Below, in pieces: positions 8,516 through 17,958 of a DNA stretch of 64,000 nt. Origin of the DNA: Clostridium tagluense (GTDB taxonomy: Bacteria; Bacillota; Clostridia; Clostridiales; Clostridiaceae). The translations under genes and the position numbers were made by a program. The stretch is from NCBI RefSeq assembly GCF_003865095.1, contig NZ_BHYK01000002.1, positions 213,185 to 277,184 of the forward strand, given 5' to 3'. The notes under the pieces were generated by a model. It made no database searches. It was not told the origin of the DNA and saw only the letters and a list, made by a program, of their open reading frames with translations. Within the stretch, counting starts at the first letter, position 1. The number at the start of each line of letters is the position of its first letter.

Positions 8516-9502
8516 ATGGAAAAAGAAGCTTTGTTTTATGAAAAACAAGGAGATGTAATTAGTTGCAAACTTTGCCCTCATAATTGCCATATTCCATCAG
8601 GCGCTCATGGCATATGTAATGTACGGGTAAATAGCAAAGGAAAACTTTATACGATAAATTATGGAGAAATAACTTCTATGGCCCAAGATCCCATAGAAAA
8701 AAAACCACTATATCATTTTAAACCAGGAAGTAACATACTTTCTGTAGGAAGCTTTGGGTGCAATTTTAGCTGTGGTTTTTGCCAAAATTACTCCATTTCC
8801 CAAGGGAGAGCAAAGAGCGAATATGTACCACCAGAAAAATTAGTGGAAATATGCAAAAGCCTGGAAGGTAATATTGGGATAGCATTTACATATAATGAAC
8901 CTTCTATTTGGTATGAATATGTATACAATTCATCAAAACTATTAAAAGAAAGCATTAAGGATATAAATATAGTGGTGGTTACAAATGGCTATATTAAAGA
9001 AGAACCTCTAAAGATACTTCTTCCCTATGTGGATGCTATGAATATTGATTTAAAAGCTTTAAATAATAAGTATTATAAGGATATATGTGGAGGGAGTGTG
9101 ACACCTGTTATGGATACTATTAAAATAGCATCCAAGCAGTGTCATGTAGAGGTAACTACTCTACTGGTAAATGAAGAAAATGATTCTGAAGAAGAAATTG
9201 AGGCAGTTGCAGGATTTATTGCCTCATTAAATAAAGATATTCCACTTCATTTATCAAGATATTTTCCAAACTATAAGATGAATAACCCTGCTACAAAAGT
9301 TGAGGTAATGTTTAAAGATAGGGATATAGCAAAGAAATATCTTAACTACGTATATTTAGGTAATATAGCGGATATTGATAACTCCACATATTGTCCAAAG
9401 TGCGACTATAAGATTATTGAAAGAGAAAGAAATCATATTAATGTTAATATTAGCCATAGTATATGTCCGAAATGTGGTTATAAAATAAATATTATACTTT
9501 AA
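8516..9502 (+). CDS. amrS: AmmeMemoRadiSam system radical SAM enzyme
   Basis: A 328-aa radical S-adenosylmethionine enzyme. The cluster motif CxxxCxxC is CNFSCGFC at ~82-89 after GSFGCNF. An N-terminal set of cysteines (CKLCPHNCHIP) and a C-terminal zinc-ribbon-like pair (CPKCDY and CPKCGYK) bracket the barrel, as expected for AmrS and related PflA-like activases. Family members make a 5'-deoxyadenosyl radical, but the substrate of this one is unknown. The start is ATG 8516: AGGAG at 8503-8507 overlaps the stop of the preceding Memo-AMMECR1 gene. A GTG at 8507 is too close to that RBS. A strong hairpin ends the operon at 9571-9612. Confidence 0.92.
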   Translation: MEKEALFYEKQGDVISCKLCPHNCHIPSGAHGICNVRVNSKGKLYTINYGEITSMAQDPIEKKPLYHFKPGSNILSVGSFGCNFSCGFCQNYSISQGRAKSEYVPPEKLVEICKSLEGNIGIAFTYNEPSIWYEYVYNSSKLLKESIKDINIVVVTNGYIKEEPLKILLPYVDAMNIDLKALNNKYYKDICGGSVTPVMDTIKIASKQCHVEVTTLLVNEENDSEEEIEAVAGFIASLNKDIPLHLSRYFPNYKMNNPATKVEVMFKDRDIAKKYLNYVYLGNIADIDNSTYCPKCDYKIIERERNHINVNISHSICPKCGYKINIIL

Positions 9503-9570
9503 GTATATTGTACCTCACTATGATATGGAAATTTTAAAAATTAAAAGTCATTTAAATGTAGGTATAAATA

Positions 9571-9614
9571 ACAAAGATCCAGTAGAATAATATTCTGCTG
9601 GATCTTTGTGTTTA
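9571..9614. terminator. Bidirectional terminator, CCAGTAGAAT-type stem
   Basis: A near-perfect stem of about 18 bp (ACAAAGATCCAGTAGAAT with ATTCTGCTGGATCTTTGT) lies between the convergent amrS and the PepSY/SLH gene. Its core stem is shared with hairpins at 13958, 23403, 32960 and 41345. Confidence 0.85.
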
Positions 9615-9663
9615 CGGAAAAGATATGGGACTTGGGTTTGTACCTAGGTTAGTTATTCTTATA

Positions 9664-12060
9664 TTAACGATATATAGGATAATTATTAAATCTGATTTTA
9701 TTAAGTGATTTGTATATACCAAGTGTTAATTCTTCCATAGTTGAAATGTTTTTAGGATTAAAATTGCCATTGTCTAGTTGTACTAAGCCAAAACCTTCAG
9801 CAAGGGCAGCGTAACCTAAATAGCCTTTAGACAATTTGTCTGTATCCTTAAAATTAGCTTTAAATATATCACCACATTCCACTACTTTGTGGTAGTTTAT
9901 AAATCGTACAAGGATTTTTGCCATTTCTTCTCTTGTAACCTTTGTATATCCCTTAAATTCCACTTCTTCATTATCTATTATTCCATAAGAAACTGCCATT
10001 TGAAGATATTTATAGTCCTGAGTGCCTTTAGTGACTCCTTTTATTTTTAATTCTTCAACTGGTGCTGAATTATTAGCTTTAACATTCGAATCTTTTGATG
10101 ATTCACTCACCATTACATAAGGTCTAAAACCTTTAGCATCTACTAGTGATTTAATTAGGTCTATTTGAGTTACTTCTTTATTTAACTTAAAATCTTTTGT
10201 GTTTAACAGTCCTTTATATGCTAATATACTTAATTCCTTTTCGTATTTACTATTTTTTATATCATTCATAAAGGTTTGAATATTTTCATTAACTTCTTCA
10301 CCATCATAGCTTACGAAATTACCAGTAAAAGCATCCACATCTAATACTTGCTTAGCTTTATAATAATCTATAGCATATATAAGTTTTGCTTCAAGTTTTG
10401 GGTTTTTAAGGTCTTTACTTGTATTTACTAAATTATAGGCTAGTTTTGTCTTATATTTCTGTGAAAACTTACTTAAAGCATCCTTTTCCGAGATTTTCTT
10501 ATCTAAGGATGGAAAATTTAATCCATCTTCCCATCTGTAATTTATAGTGTTTATTTCTCCAGTTTTTAAATCTACTACTAAATTTATATTATTTTCATAA
10601 TATGCTATGCCATTTTCGGTTCTTGCAAAATTAAAATAAATCTGTCTTTCTTTATTGTTATTTTCTTTAGGTTCATTTGACTTATCAAAATGAGTTTGCT
10701 GAGTTTTAATATTTTTTATTTGAGAAGGATAATATTTAGCTAGAGTATTAATTGCTTTATTATAAGCTTCATCCCAAGTTAAATTTGCTTTAAAATCTTT
10801 TTCTTCTTCGTATTTATTATTTTTGGAGCAGGATATTACACCCTGGGTTAAAGCATCTATTCTTATTGAACCGCCTTCTTCATATTTTTTATTTTCATCT
10901 TTATAAAATTGTACTGACCAAGTTTTTTCGTTTTCACCATTTAAGTTAGAACTTTCATCGTAAGCAAGTGGATCTAATTTATAGCCATCACCATAAAGAT
11001 CTTTAATGATATCTTTAATTGTAGATTTGGCTTTTTCCTCGCTTATAGGTTCTTTAGCCACATTAACTTCACTATATTTTTTATAGAAATCAATTTTTTC
11101 TTTTTCATTTAAATCTTTAAGGATTAAATTAGAAGAATTATTTAAATTATCCTCCATAAAAATACCGCTACTAGCATCTATAGTATTTCCTTTTTTAAAT
11201 GATGGTGAATATACAACTTTAATTTCTTTTTTCTTGTGAGTATCGTCATATCTATCATAATAATTTACATATTTTAAGTCCATGCTTATATTATTTTTCA
11301 AAATATCCTGTGCTTTTTCATTGCTAATAACACTCTTTATATCTTGAAATGTGTATTTATCATCCCAATTTATATCATAATAAGTTACGTTTCCACGAGT
11401 TCCATCTACATTTACTTCTATTTTATTGTCAGTAAATTCAACGCCATTAACTTTCCTTATATAAGAAAAAGAATAAGAACCTGAACCATTTCTGTAATAT
11501 TGAGAAAAGTCATTATCTACTCTAGTTACTTGAGAAAATTTGTCTGCATCAATCTTTTTAACAAAATTATCTGCAACTTCGCTGGCCTCTTTTAAGGAAA
11601 TAGTTGGTATAGAATTATTGTCATCACTATTATATTCTGAATTGTCAATGGACTTTATTTTTCCGGTATTTGCAATTACGGAAACACTATAATTTACATT
11701 TTTTAAAACATTATTTTTGCTCCAAGATATATTCCAAATGTAATCTTCGGCTCCACCATTGTTATAATTATCAAGACTTATTCTAACTGAAAACTTAGAG
11801 TCGTAAATATTAGTATTAAAATATTTTTTGAAGGTAGCTCTCCCTATATCTAGCGCTTCCTGCTTAGAAATTTTAACTTTTTTCTCGATTTCTGGCGATA
11901 CATTAGTAACATAGGTTAAATCTTGATTTTGAGGATTAACCTCAGTTTTATACATGATTTTTTCAAGTTTAGGCTGTACTTGTACTGCTAATGCGGTTGA
12001 AAATGATGTAAATATAAATACTGAACATAGTAGTAATGAAAATATTTTTTTTCTGTTCAT
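9664..12060 (-). CDS. Exported PepSY/YcdB-domain protein with C-terminal SLH-like repeats
   Basis: A 798-aa secreted protein. It has a signal peptide (MNRKKIFSLLLCSVFIFTSF, cleavage near ALA). Several PepSY/YcdB-like modules follow: each starts with a helix of type ISKQEALDIG, LKEASEVADNF or ISEEKAKSTI, then strands such as WNISWSK and a turn with NTGKIKSID or DLKTGEINTI. Residues ~610-798 look like S-layer homology repeats (ILAYKGLLN; VSYGIIDNEEVEFKGYTKVTREEMAKILVRF; AALAEGFGLV), which would attach it to cell-wall polymers. PepSY proteins often act as inhibitors or chaperones of secreted proteases, but the function here is unproven. The start follows AAGGGGGAG. It is a single gene, divergent from the M3 peptidase. 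Confidence 0.8.
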   Translation of the reverse strand: MNRKKIFSLLLCSVFIFTSFSTALAVQVQPKLEKIMYKTEVNPQNQDLTYVTNVSPEIEKKVKISKQEALDIGRATFKKYFNTNIYDSKFSVRISLDNYNNGGAEDYIWNISWSKNNVLKNVNYSVSVIANTGKIKSIDNSEYNSDDNNSIPTISLKEASEVADNFVKKIDADKFSQVTRVDNDFSQYYRNGSGSYSFSYIRKVNGVEFTDNKIEVNVDGTRGNVTYYDINWDDKYTFQDIKSVISNEKAQDILKNNISMDLKYVNYYDRYDDTHKKKEIKVVYSPSFKKGNTIDASSGIFMEDNLNNSSNLILKDLNEKEKIDFYKKYSEVNVAKEPISEEKAKSTIKDIIKDLYGDGYKLDPLAYDESSNLNGENEKTWSVQFYKDENKKYEEGGSIRIDALTQGVISCSKNNKYEEEKDFKANLTWDEAYNKAINTLAKYYPSQIKNIKTQQTHFDKSNEPKENNNKERQIYFNFARTENGIAYYENNINLVVDLKTGEINTINYRWEDGLNFPSLDKKISEKDALSKFSQKYKTKLAYNLVNTSKDLKNPKLEAKLIYAIDYYKAKQVLDVDAFTGNFVSYDGEEVNENIQTFMNDIKNSKYEKELSILAYKGLLNTKDFKLNKEVTQIDLIKSLVDAKGFRPYVMVSESSKDSNVKANNSAPVEELKIKGVTKGTQDYKYLQMAVSYGIIDNEEVEFKGYTKVTREEMAKILVRFINYHKVVECGDIFKANFKDTDKLSKGYLGYAALAEGFGLVQLDNGNFNPKNISTMEELTLGIYKSLNKIRFNNYPIYR

Positions 12061-12260
12061 AATTTAGTACTCCCCCTTTAAACGAAAATAGTTTCTCGTT
12101 ACAATATAGACGACTCAGCTTTTATTAATGTTACAATAATATTGGTAAATTTTTATGTTTTATAGTTATTTTTTTGTTTTTGAAGGAAATAACTAGTTTT
12201 TAGAGAATATAATATAAATACTATAAAAATATACCATTTTAACTCAGGAAGGGGAATATT

Positions 12261-13955
12261 ATGAAATTTACAGAAATGCAGTATAAAAGACCGGATATGA
12301 AAGAGCTAGTCGTAGGGTTCACGCAGTTATTAACTGAATTTAATACTTGTGCTAGTTTTGATGATGCAAATTCAATTATGGTTAAAATCAATGACTTAAG
12401 AGGTGATTTAGAATCAATGGCAGAGCTTGTGGGAATACGTCATACTATTGACACAACTGATGCTTTTTATGAAGGAGAACAGGATTTCATTGACGAAAAC
12501 ATGCCTATATACCAAGGCCTAGTTGCCAAGTATTATGAAGCGCTTATTAATTCGAAATTTAGACCTGAACTCGAAGAAAAATGGGGCAAGCAACTTTTTA
12601 ATATGGCAACTTTAAATATTAAAACTTTTTCCCCAGAGATAATTGAAGATTTACAGATGGAAAATAAGTTATCTAGTGAATATACTAAATTAATTGCTTC
12701 TGCCAAAATAATGTTTGAAGGTGAAGAAAGAACACTATCTCAATTAACACCCTTCAGATTATCCACTGATAGGGATATGAGAAAAAGAGCAAATGAAGCT
12801 AAATATAATTTCTTTTCTGAAAATGAAATAAAATTAGATGAAATTTATGATGGTCTAGTAAAAGTAAGAACTAAAATTGCTAAAAAATTAGGATATGAAA
12901 ATTTCGTGCAACTTGGATACGATCGTATGCTTCGTTCAGATTATAATGCTGAAATGGTTGCAAATTACAGAAAACAAGTTGAAGAAGTTATCGTTCCTAT
13001 GGCTACTAAATTAAGAGAAAGACAATGTAAACGTCTAGACCTTGCTCATTTGTATTATTATGATGAGGGAATAAGTTTTAAAAGTGGAAATGCAAAACCA
13101 CAGGGTAATCCTGGGTGGATAGTTAACAATGGTAAAAAAATGTATGAAGAATTGTCTAAGGAAACTGGAGAATTTTTTAATTTCATGATTAATAATGAGC
13201 TTATGAACTTAGAGAGTAAAAAAGGTAAAGCTGGCGGTGGTTATTGTACATTTATAGGGAAGTACAAATCACCATTTATATTCTCAAACTTCAATGGTAC
13301 GTCTGGTGATGTAGATGTGTTAACCCATGAAGCAGGACACGCTTTCCAAGCTTATTGTAGTAGGAAATATGAAGTGCCTGAGTATAATTTTCCAACTAAT
13401 GAAGCTGCTGAAATTCACTCTATGAGCATGGAATTATTAACTTGGCCATGGATGAATTTGTTTTTTGAAGAAGAAGAATTAAAATATAAATTCAATCATT
13501 TAAGTGAAGCACTCTTATTCTTACCTTATGGAGTAACGGTTGATGAGTTCCAACACTTTGTTTATAATAATCCCGAAGCATCGCCAACTGAAAGAAAATT
13601 AGCCTGGAGAAAAATTGAAAAGAAATATTTACCACATAGAGATTACGCTGGAAATGATTATTTAGAAAGAGGGGGCTTTTGGTATCAACAAGGACATATT
13701 TTTGGTTCACCTTTCTATTATATAGATTATACACTAGCTCAAGTTTGTGCATTTCAATTCTTTAAAAAGGCTAATGATAATAGAGAAAATGCTATGGCAG
13801 ATTATATGAACCTCTGCGCGGCTGGTGGTAGCAAATCATTCTTGGGATTAGTAGAACTTGCTAATTTAAAGTCACCATTTGATGATGGTTGTATTAAATC
13901 AGTTATAGGTGATATTAAAAATTGGCTTGATAGTGTTGATGATACAAAACTATAA
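12261..13955 (+). CDS. M3-family oligoendopeptidase
   Basis: A 564-aa M3 family (thimet/PepF-type) zinc metallopeptidase. The catalytic motif HExxH is HEAGH at ~356-360 within LTHEAGHAFQAY, and the third ligand Glu is probably in NEAAEIHSMSMELL about 25 residues on. The length matches bacterial M3 oligoendopeptidases. These cytosolic enzymes cut short peptides internally, supplying amino acids together with aminopeptidases such as the M24B enzyme at 5109. The start ATG has GGAAGGGG 7 bp upstream. The gene is monocistronic and ends at a terminator of the CCAGTAGAAT type. Confidence 0.93.
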   Translation: MKFTEMQYKRPDMKELVVGFTQLLTEFNTCASFDDANSIMVKINDLRGDLESMAELVGIRHTIDTTDAFYEGEQDFIDENMPIYQGLVAKYYEALINSKFRPELEEKWGKQLFNMATLNIKTFSPEIIEDLQMENKLSSEYTKLIASAKIMFEGEERTLSQLTPFRLSTDRDMRKRANEAKYNFFSENEIKLDEIYDGLVKVRTKIAKKLGYENFVQLGYDRMLRSDYNAEMVANYRKQVEEVIVPMATKLRERQCKRLDLAHLYYYDEGISFKSGNAKPQGNPGWIVNNGKKMYEELSKETGEFFNFMINNELMNLESKKGKAGGGYCTFIGKYKSPFIFSNFNGTSGDVDVLTHEAGHAFQAYCSRKYEVPEYNFPTNEAAEIHSMSMELLTWPWMNLFFEEEELKYKFNHLSEALLFLPYGVTVDEFQHFVYNNPEASPTERKLAWRKIEKKYLPHRDYAGNDYLERGGFWYQQGHIFGSPFYYIDYTLAQVCAFQFFKKANDNRENAMADYMNLCAAGGSKSFLGLVELANLKSPFDDGCIKSVIGDIKNWLDSVDDTKL

Positions 13956-13957
13956 AC

Positions 13958-13998
13958 AAAAAAATCCAGTAGAATGATATTCTATTGGATTTTTTTTG
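13958..13998 (+). terminator. Rho-independent terminator, CCAGTAGAAT-type stem
   Basis: Stem AAAAAATCCAGTAGAAT / ATTCTATTGGATTTTTT with a 3-base loop and T-run, directly after the M3 peptidase stop. It shares its stem core with the hairpin at 9571. Confidence 0.88.
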
Positions 13999-14528
13999 AT
14001 TTCATATTACATATTTAAATGAGGTTTTTAAGGGTGGATTACATGATAACCGATAGCCTTTACATGGCTAAAACACAAGCTTAACACCATGAACATAGGC
14101 AGTTGTCGAATAGTTATTATTTTAACGATTATATCAATAATATTTAAAAAACATGAAATATTTTTTTTATTTTTAGTACAAACTGTTATAGTACTGATAA
14201 AAAGGAATGCTACAGAATGCACTAACGAATAAAAGTGATAAGAGATTAATATTTTAAAATACTGTTGAAAACATTAGTAAGTTGAATAGAAAATATAAAT
14301 ACAAAATATGCTGTATACATTTTCAAAGACATATTTTTTTATTTCAAATATTTATAACATTATAGAAGTATATGTTAAAAATATAATTATTATTGACTTT
14401 CATTCCATTTAAAACTATCTTAAGTAATGGAAGTTCAACAAATGCATAATTCGACAGAAGGTAGGCACGAGAATTGAGTAGCATTATAAACATAATTAAT
14501 ATTGCAGTAATAGGGGGTAAATGTATCT
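13999..14528. other. Long leader region before the rnf operon
   Basis: About 530 bp without a convincing gene. A possible 47-codon plus-strand ORF from 14089 (hydrophobic, MNIGSCRIVIILTIIS) has no RBS. A good promoter match lies at 14393-14421, leaving a ~105-nt untranslated leader. No known riboswitch was recognised. The stretch 14030-14110 is less AT-rich than its surroundings and may be a decayed gene or element. Confidence 0.4.
14393..14421 (+). promoter_or_regulatory. Sigma-A type promoter candidate for the rnf operon
   Basis: TTGACT at 14393-14398 and TATCTT at 14416-14421 are separated by exactly 17 bp, ~105 bp before the first operon gene. This is one of the best consensus matches in the window. 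Confidence 0.55.
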
Positions 14529-14948
14529 GTGGTAAAAGAAGAAGAAGGAATTATAATTGAAATATTGGAAGGCAATATGGCTAAAGTCAAAGTAGGTAGG
14601 CATGGTGAATGTAAAAATTGTGGTGCATGCCCGGGTGATAGTGCACTTATCATAGAAGCTCAAAATTTAATTGGGGCTAAAGCTGGACAAAGAGTTGCAT
14701 TCGAAGTGAAAGAGACAAATATGCTAATGGCGGCCTTTGTTGTATATATAGTACCTCTTATTGCTATTTTATTAGGAGTTATTGCTGGTAAGGCAATAGC
14801 AATGAAATTTGGTTATTCTGTGAGAGGTTTTCAAATTGTAGGCGGAACACTAACATTTATATTGTCAATATTAAATATAAAAATTTTCGATAAATTTGCT
14901 CATAATAATAAGAAAATGCAACCTGTTATTACTCGGAGCTTATCTTGA
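14529..14948 (+). CDS. RseC/RnfH-region SoxR-reducing-system family protein
   Basis: A 139-aa protein of the RseC/MucC-type family, often encoded beside rnf genes. The N-terminal half carries a cysteine cluster CKNCGAC plus a following Cys-Pro-Gly (~36-43), typical of the family. Two membrane helices follow (~69-91 and ~99-117). In Proteobacteria RseC is linked to sigma-E control and, with Rnf/Rsx, to SoxR reduction; in Firmicutes its task is unknown but its constant place before rnfC suggests Rnf assembly or redox control. The GTG start has GGGGG about 12 bp upstream. It precedes rnfC by 68 bp, presumably in one operon. Confidence 0.8.
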   Translation: MVKEEEGIIIEILEGNMAKVKVGRHGECKNCGACPGDSALIIEAQNLIGAKAGQRVAFEVKETNMLMAAFVVYIVPLIAILLGVIAGKAIAMKFGYSVRGFQIVGGTLTFILSILNIKIFDKFAHNNKKMQPVITRSLS

Positions 14949-15016
14949 TTTTTTTAAGAGTTAGTATGTATATATAACTAAATATACTTTAAATATGTTA
15001 AAAGAGGTGTAAAAAA

Positions 15017-16360
15017 TTGATAAAAAGTTTTCGTGGAGGAATACATCCAAATGGTAATAAAAGTTATACCGCCGATAAGCTTATAGAAATAGCACCACTT
15101 CCAAGTGTGGTTATTATTCCGGTGAGACAGCATATAGGTGCTCCTTGCTTACCAATTGTAGCTAAGGGGGATTTTGTAAAGAAGGGACAAGTTATAGCAA
15201 GTAGCGATGCTTTTGTTTCCAGTCCTGTCCATGCATCAATATCCGGAATGGTTAAAGAGGTGGCAGAATACCCTCATGTAGTATTCGGAAAGTGTCTTTC
15301 TATTGTAATTGAAAATGATGGCAAAGACGAGTGGGTAGAAGGAATTCCCTGTGAAAGAGATTGGGAGAAGTTAAAGGGCAATGAAATAGGAAATATCATT
15401 AAAGATGCAGGTATCGTCGGAATGGGAGGCGCCACTTTTCCTACTCATGTAAAATTATCCCCACCAAAAGAAAAGAAAATTGATACTTTTATTTTGAATG
15501 CAGCAGAATGTGAGCCTTATTTAACAGCAGATCATAGAATGATGCTAGAATATTCGCAGCAAATTTGCACTGGTGTAAAAATAGTGATGAAGGTTCTTGG
15601 GGTTCAAAAAGCATATGTGGGAATTGAAGATAATAAACCTGATGCAGTAATTGCAATGAAAAGAGCATTTGAAGGAACTACAGTGCAGGTGAAGGAAATC
15701 CCAACTAAATATCCACAAGGTTCGGAAAAAATGCTTATTAAAGTCTTGGCAGATCGCGAGGTTCCTTCTGGTAATTTGCCAATGGATGTAGGAGTAGTAG
15801 TTCAAAATGTAGGCACGGTTATTGCAATTTATGATGCAGTGGTAAGAGGAATTCCACTTATCCAAAGAGTAACAACTATAAGTGGAAGTGCTGTAAAAGA
15901 ACCTAAAAATCTTTTGCTTAGAATTGGAACAACATTCGAAGAGGCTATTGATAATTGTGGTGGATTTATAGAAAAGCCAGCTAAAGTTATTATGGGTGGT
16001 CCTATGATGGGATTTGCTCAATCAAATTTAAAGGTTTCTATTATTAAAGGAGTTTCTGGAATTTTAGGTTTAACTAAAAAAGATGTGAATAACGGCACTG
16101 AATCGCCTTGCATTCGTTGTGGAAAATGCGTAAGCGTTTGTCCTTGTGGACTTAATCCAGGTATGCTCAGTATTTTGGGGCAGAAAAACCTTTATCAAGA
16201 AGCAAAGGAAGAACAAAATCTTTTAGACTGTGCGGAATGTGGGAGCTGTGTTTATGTATGCCCTGCTAAACGAAATATCGTACAATACATTAGATATTGT
16301 AAGATGCAAAATGCAGCGCAGACTGCAAAACTAAATGCAGCGTATGCAGCAAAAAAATAG
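15017..16360 (+). CDS. rnfC: Rnf complex subunit C (NADH-side iron-sulfur/flavin subunit)
   Basis: A 447-aa RnfC, the peripheral subunit thought to exchange electrons with NAD(H). It has the N-terminal RnfC barrel-sandwich region (GGIHPNGNKSYT), a NuoF-like nucleotide/flavin region with GGATFPTHVKL (~136-147), an SLBB segment, and two [4Fe-4S] motifs near the C-terminus, CIRCGKCVSVCP and CAECGSCVYVCP. The TTG start is chosen because AGAGGTG lies 7 bp upstream. It is the first rnf gene in order C-D-G-E-A-B, as in other clostridia and acetogens. With the other subunits it couples ferredoxin oxidation and NAD+ reduction to Na+ or H+ export. Confidence 0.95.
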   Translation: MIKSFRGGIHPNGNKSYTADKLIEIAPLPSVVIIPVRQHIGAPCLPIVAKGDFVKKGQVIASSDAFVSSPVHASISGMVKEVAEYPHVVFGKCLSIVIENDGKDEWVEGIPCERDWEKLKGNEIGNIIKDAGIVGMGGATFPTHVKLSPPKEKKIDTFILNAAECEPYLTADHRMMLEYSQQICTGVKIVMKVLGVQKAYVGIEDNKPDAVIAMKRAFEGTTVQVKEIPTKYPQGSEKMLIKVLADREVPSGNLPMDVGVVVQNVGTVIAIYDAVVRGIPLIQRVTTISGSAVKEPKNLLLRIGTTFEEAIDNCGGFIEKPAKVIMGGPMMGFAQSNLKVSIIKGVSGILGLTKKDVNNGTESPCIRCGKCVSVCPCGLNPGMLSILGQKNLYQEAKEEQNLLDCAECGSCVYVCPAKRNIVQYIRYCKMQNAAQTAKLNAAYAAKK

Positions 16361-16373
16361 GGGTGCAATTTAT

Positions 16374-17366
16374 ATGAATAGTGAAGTAAAATTAGAAGAT
16401 AATCTCTTTACAATTTCAACATCTCCACATATACGTGGAAAAGAATCTATTTCTAAAATAATGTGGACTGTGAATTTGGCTCTAGCGCCAGCTGCGCTTT
16501 TTGCAATTTATAATTTTGGGATTCCTGCACTAATTACATTGCTTGTGGGAAGTTTATCAGCAGTAGGACTAGAGTATATAGTACAAAAACTTAGAAAAAA
16601 GCCAATAACTATTTCTGACGGAAGTGCTTTTTTAACAGGACTATTGCTTGCAATGTGTTTACCGCCTACCATTCCACCGTATATGGCAATAGTTGGTTCA
16701 TTTATTGCTATAGTTATAGCAAAGCATTCTATGGGAGGACTTGGGTATAATATTTTTAATCCAGCTCACATTGGTAGGGCTGCTATTATGGTGTCATGGC
16801 CTGTGGCAATGACAACCTGGTCAAAACTTAGTACAAGTGTAGATGTAGTAACTACTGCAACACCTTTAAATATTTTAAAACAACAAGGATATGGAAAGCT
16901 TATCGATACATTTGGAAGCGTACCTCAAATGTATAAGGCAATGTTCATTGGTACTCGGAATGGGAGTATTGGTGAAACCTCTACGGTTTTATTACTTCTT
17001 GGAGGCATCTATTTAATTTATAAAGGGTATGTAAATTGGCATGTTCCTGTATTTATGATTGGAACAGTAGGTATTTTAACTTGGGTATTTGGACCAGTAG
17101 GTCTATTTACTGGAGATCCGGTTTTCCATATGATGGCTGGAGGCTTGATTATTGGAGCATTCTTTATGGCAACAGATATGGTTACCATTCCAATTACAAA
17201 AAAAGGACAGGTGATTTTTGCTATAGGAGCTGGTGCGCTTACTGTCTTAATTAGGCTTAAAGGTGGATATCCAGAAGGGGTTTGTTACTCTATTTTATTA
17301 ATGAATGCAGTTACGCCGCTTATTGATAAATTAGTAAGGCCAGTTAAATTTGGAGCAAGGAGGTAG
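16374..17366 (+). CDS. rnfD: Rnf complex subunit D (membrane flavoprotein)
   Basis: A ~330-aa integral membrane protein with about nine or ten hydrophobic helices, homologous to RnfD/NqrB. Conserved stretches include ISDGSAFLTGLLLAMCLPP, and the TTATPLN segment (~160) corresponds to the site where FMN is covalently attached to a threonine in characterised RnfD/NqrB proteins. ATG 16374 is chosen because AGGGGTG lies 8-10 bp upstream; in-frame codons from 16335 would overlap rnfC and lack an RBS. It sits 13 bp after rnfC. Confidence 0.93.
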   Translation: MNSEVKLEDNLFTISTSPHIRGKESISKIMWTVNLALAPAALFAIYNFGIPALITLLVGSLSAVGLEYIVQKLRKKPITISDGSAFLTGLLLAMCLPPTIPPYMAIVGSFIAIVIAKHSMGGLGYNIFNPAHIGRAAIMVSWPVAMTTWSKLSTSVDVVTTATPLNILKQQGYGKLIDTFGSVPQMYKAMFIGTRNGSIGETSTVLLLLGGIYLIYKGYVNWHVPVFMIGTVGILTWVFGPVGLFTGDPVFHMMAGGLIIGAFFMATDMVTIPITKKGQVIFAIGAGALTVLIRLKGGYPEGVCYSILLMNAVTPLIDKLVRPVKFGARR

Positions 17367-17372
17367 TGAAAA

Positions 17373-17957
17373 ATGTCGGATGAGAATAATGTTGAACATA
17401 AGGTTTTGCATAATAAAGAATATAGTATTTTTCAAATTGCTATAAATTTAACAGTTGCTTGTTTCATATCAGGTGCGATTATTGCTGGAACCTATTTCAT
17501 AACAGCACCAGTTGCAGCAAAAAATGCGATTACTATGAAGAATGATGCAATGAAAGCATTGGTTAAAGATGCAGAAACTTTTAAGCCCTTGAATGGAAAA
17601 AAAGATTGGTTTACAGCAGAAAAGAATGGGAAAGTAATTGCTTATGTAGTTCCAGCAGAGAGTAAAGGATATGGTGGAGCTATAAAAATGCTTGTGTCCG
17701 TTACACCTCAAGGTAAAATTATTGACTTTGCTATATTATCCAGTAATGAGACACCAGGGCTTGGAGATAATGCGGGTAAAGACGCTTTTAGAAGTGAATT
17801 TAAGGGTAAAAAAAGTGAGGATTTAGAAGTGGTAAAGGATAAATCAAAAGAAAATAATATTCAAGCTATGACTGGAGCTACCATTTCTTCAAAGGCTGTA
17901 ACCAAAGGTATCAAAGAAGCTGTGCAACAAGTTACACAGTTTGTAGGGGGAAAATAA
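17373..17957 (+). CDS. rnfG: Rnf complex subunit G (covalent FMN subunit)
   Basis: A 194-aa protein with one N-terminal membrane helix (~22-44) and an extracytoplasmic FMN-binding domain. The flavinylation motif is MTGATISSKAV near residues 168-178, where the threonine of TGAT/S normally bears FMN through a phosphodiester bond. SNETPGLGDNAG is another RnfG/NqrC landmark. The ApbE flavin transferase needed for loading is not in this window. RBS AGGAGG overlaps the end of rnfD. Confidence 0.94.
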   Translation: MSDENNVEHKVLHNKEYSIFQIAINLTVACFISGAIIAGTYFITAPVAAKNAITMKNDAMKALVKDAETFKPLNGKKDWFTAEKNGKVIAYVVPAESKGYGGAIKMLVSVTPQGKIIDFAILSSNETPGLGDNAGKDAFRSEFKGKKSEDLEVVKDKSKENNIQAMTGATISSKAVTKGIKEAVQQVTQFVGGK

Positions 17958-17958
17958 T

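Noticed and set aside
14089..14232. Small membrane protein gene before rnf
   Set aside because: A 47-codon hydrophobic frame exists but has no ribosome binding site and low-complexity AT-rich composition.
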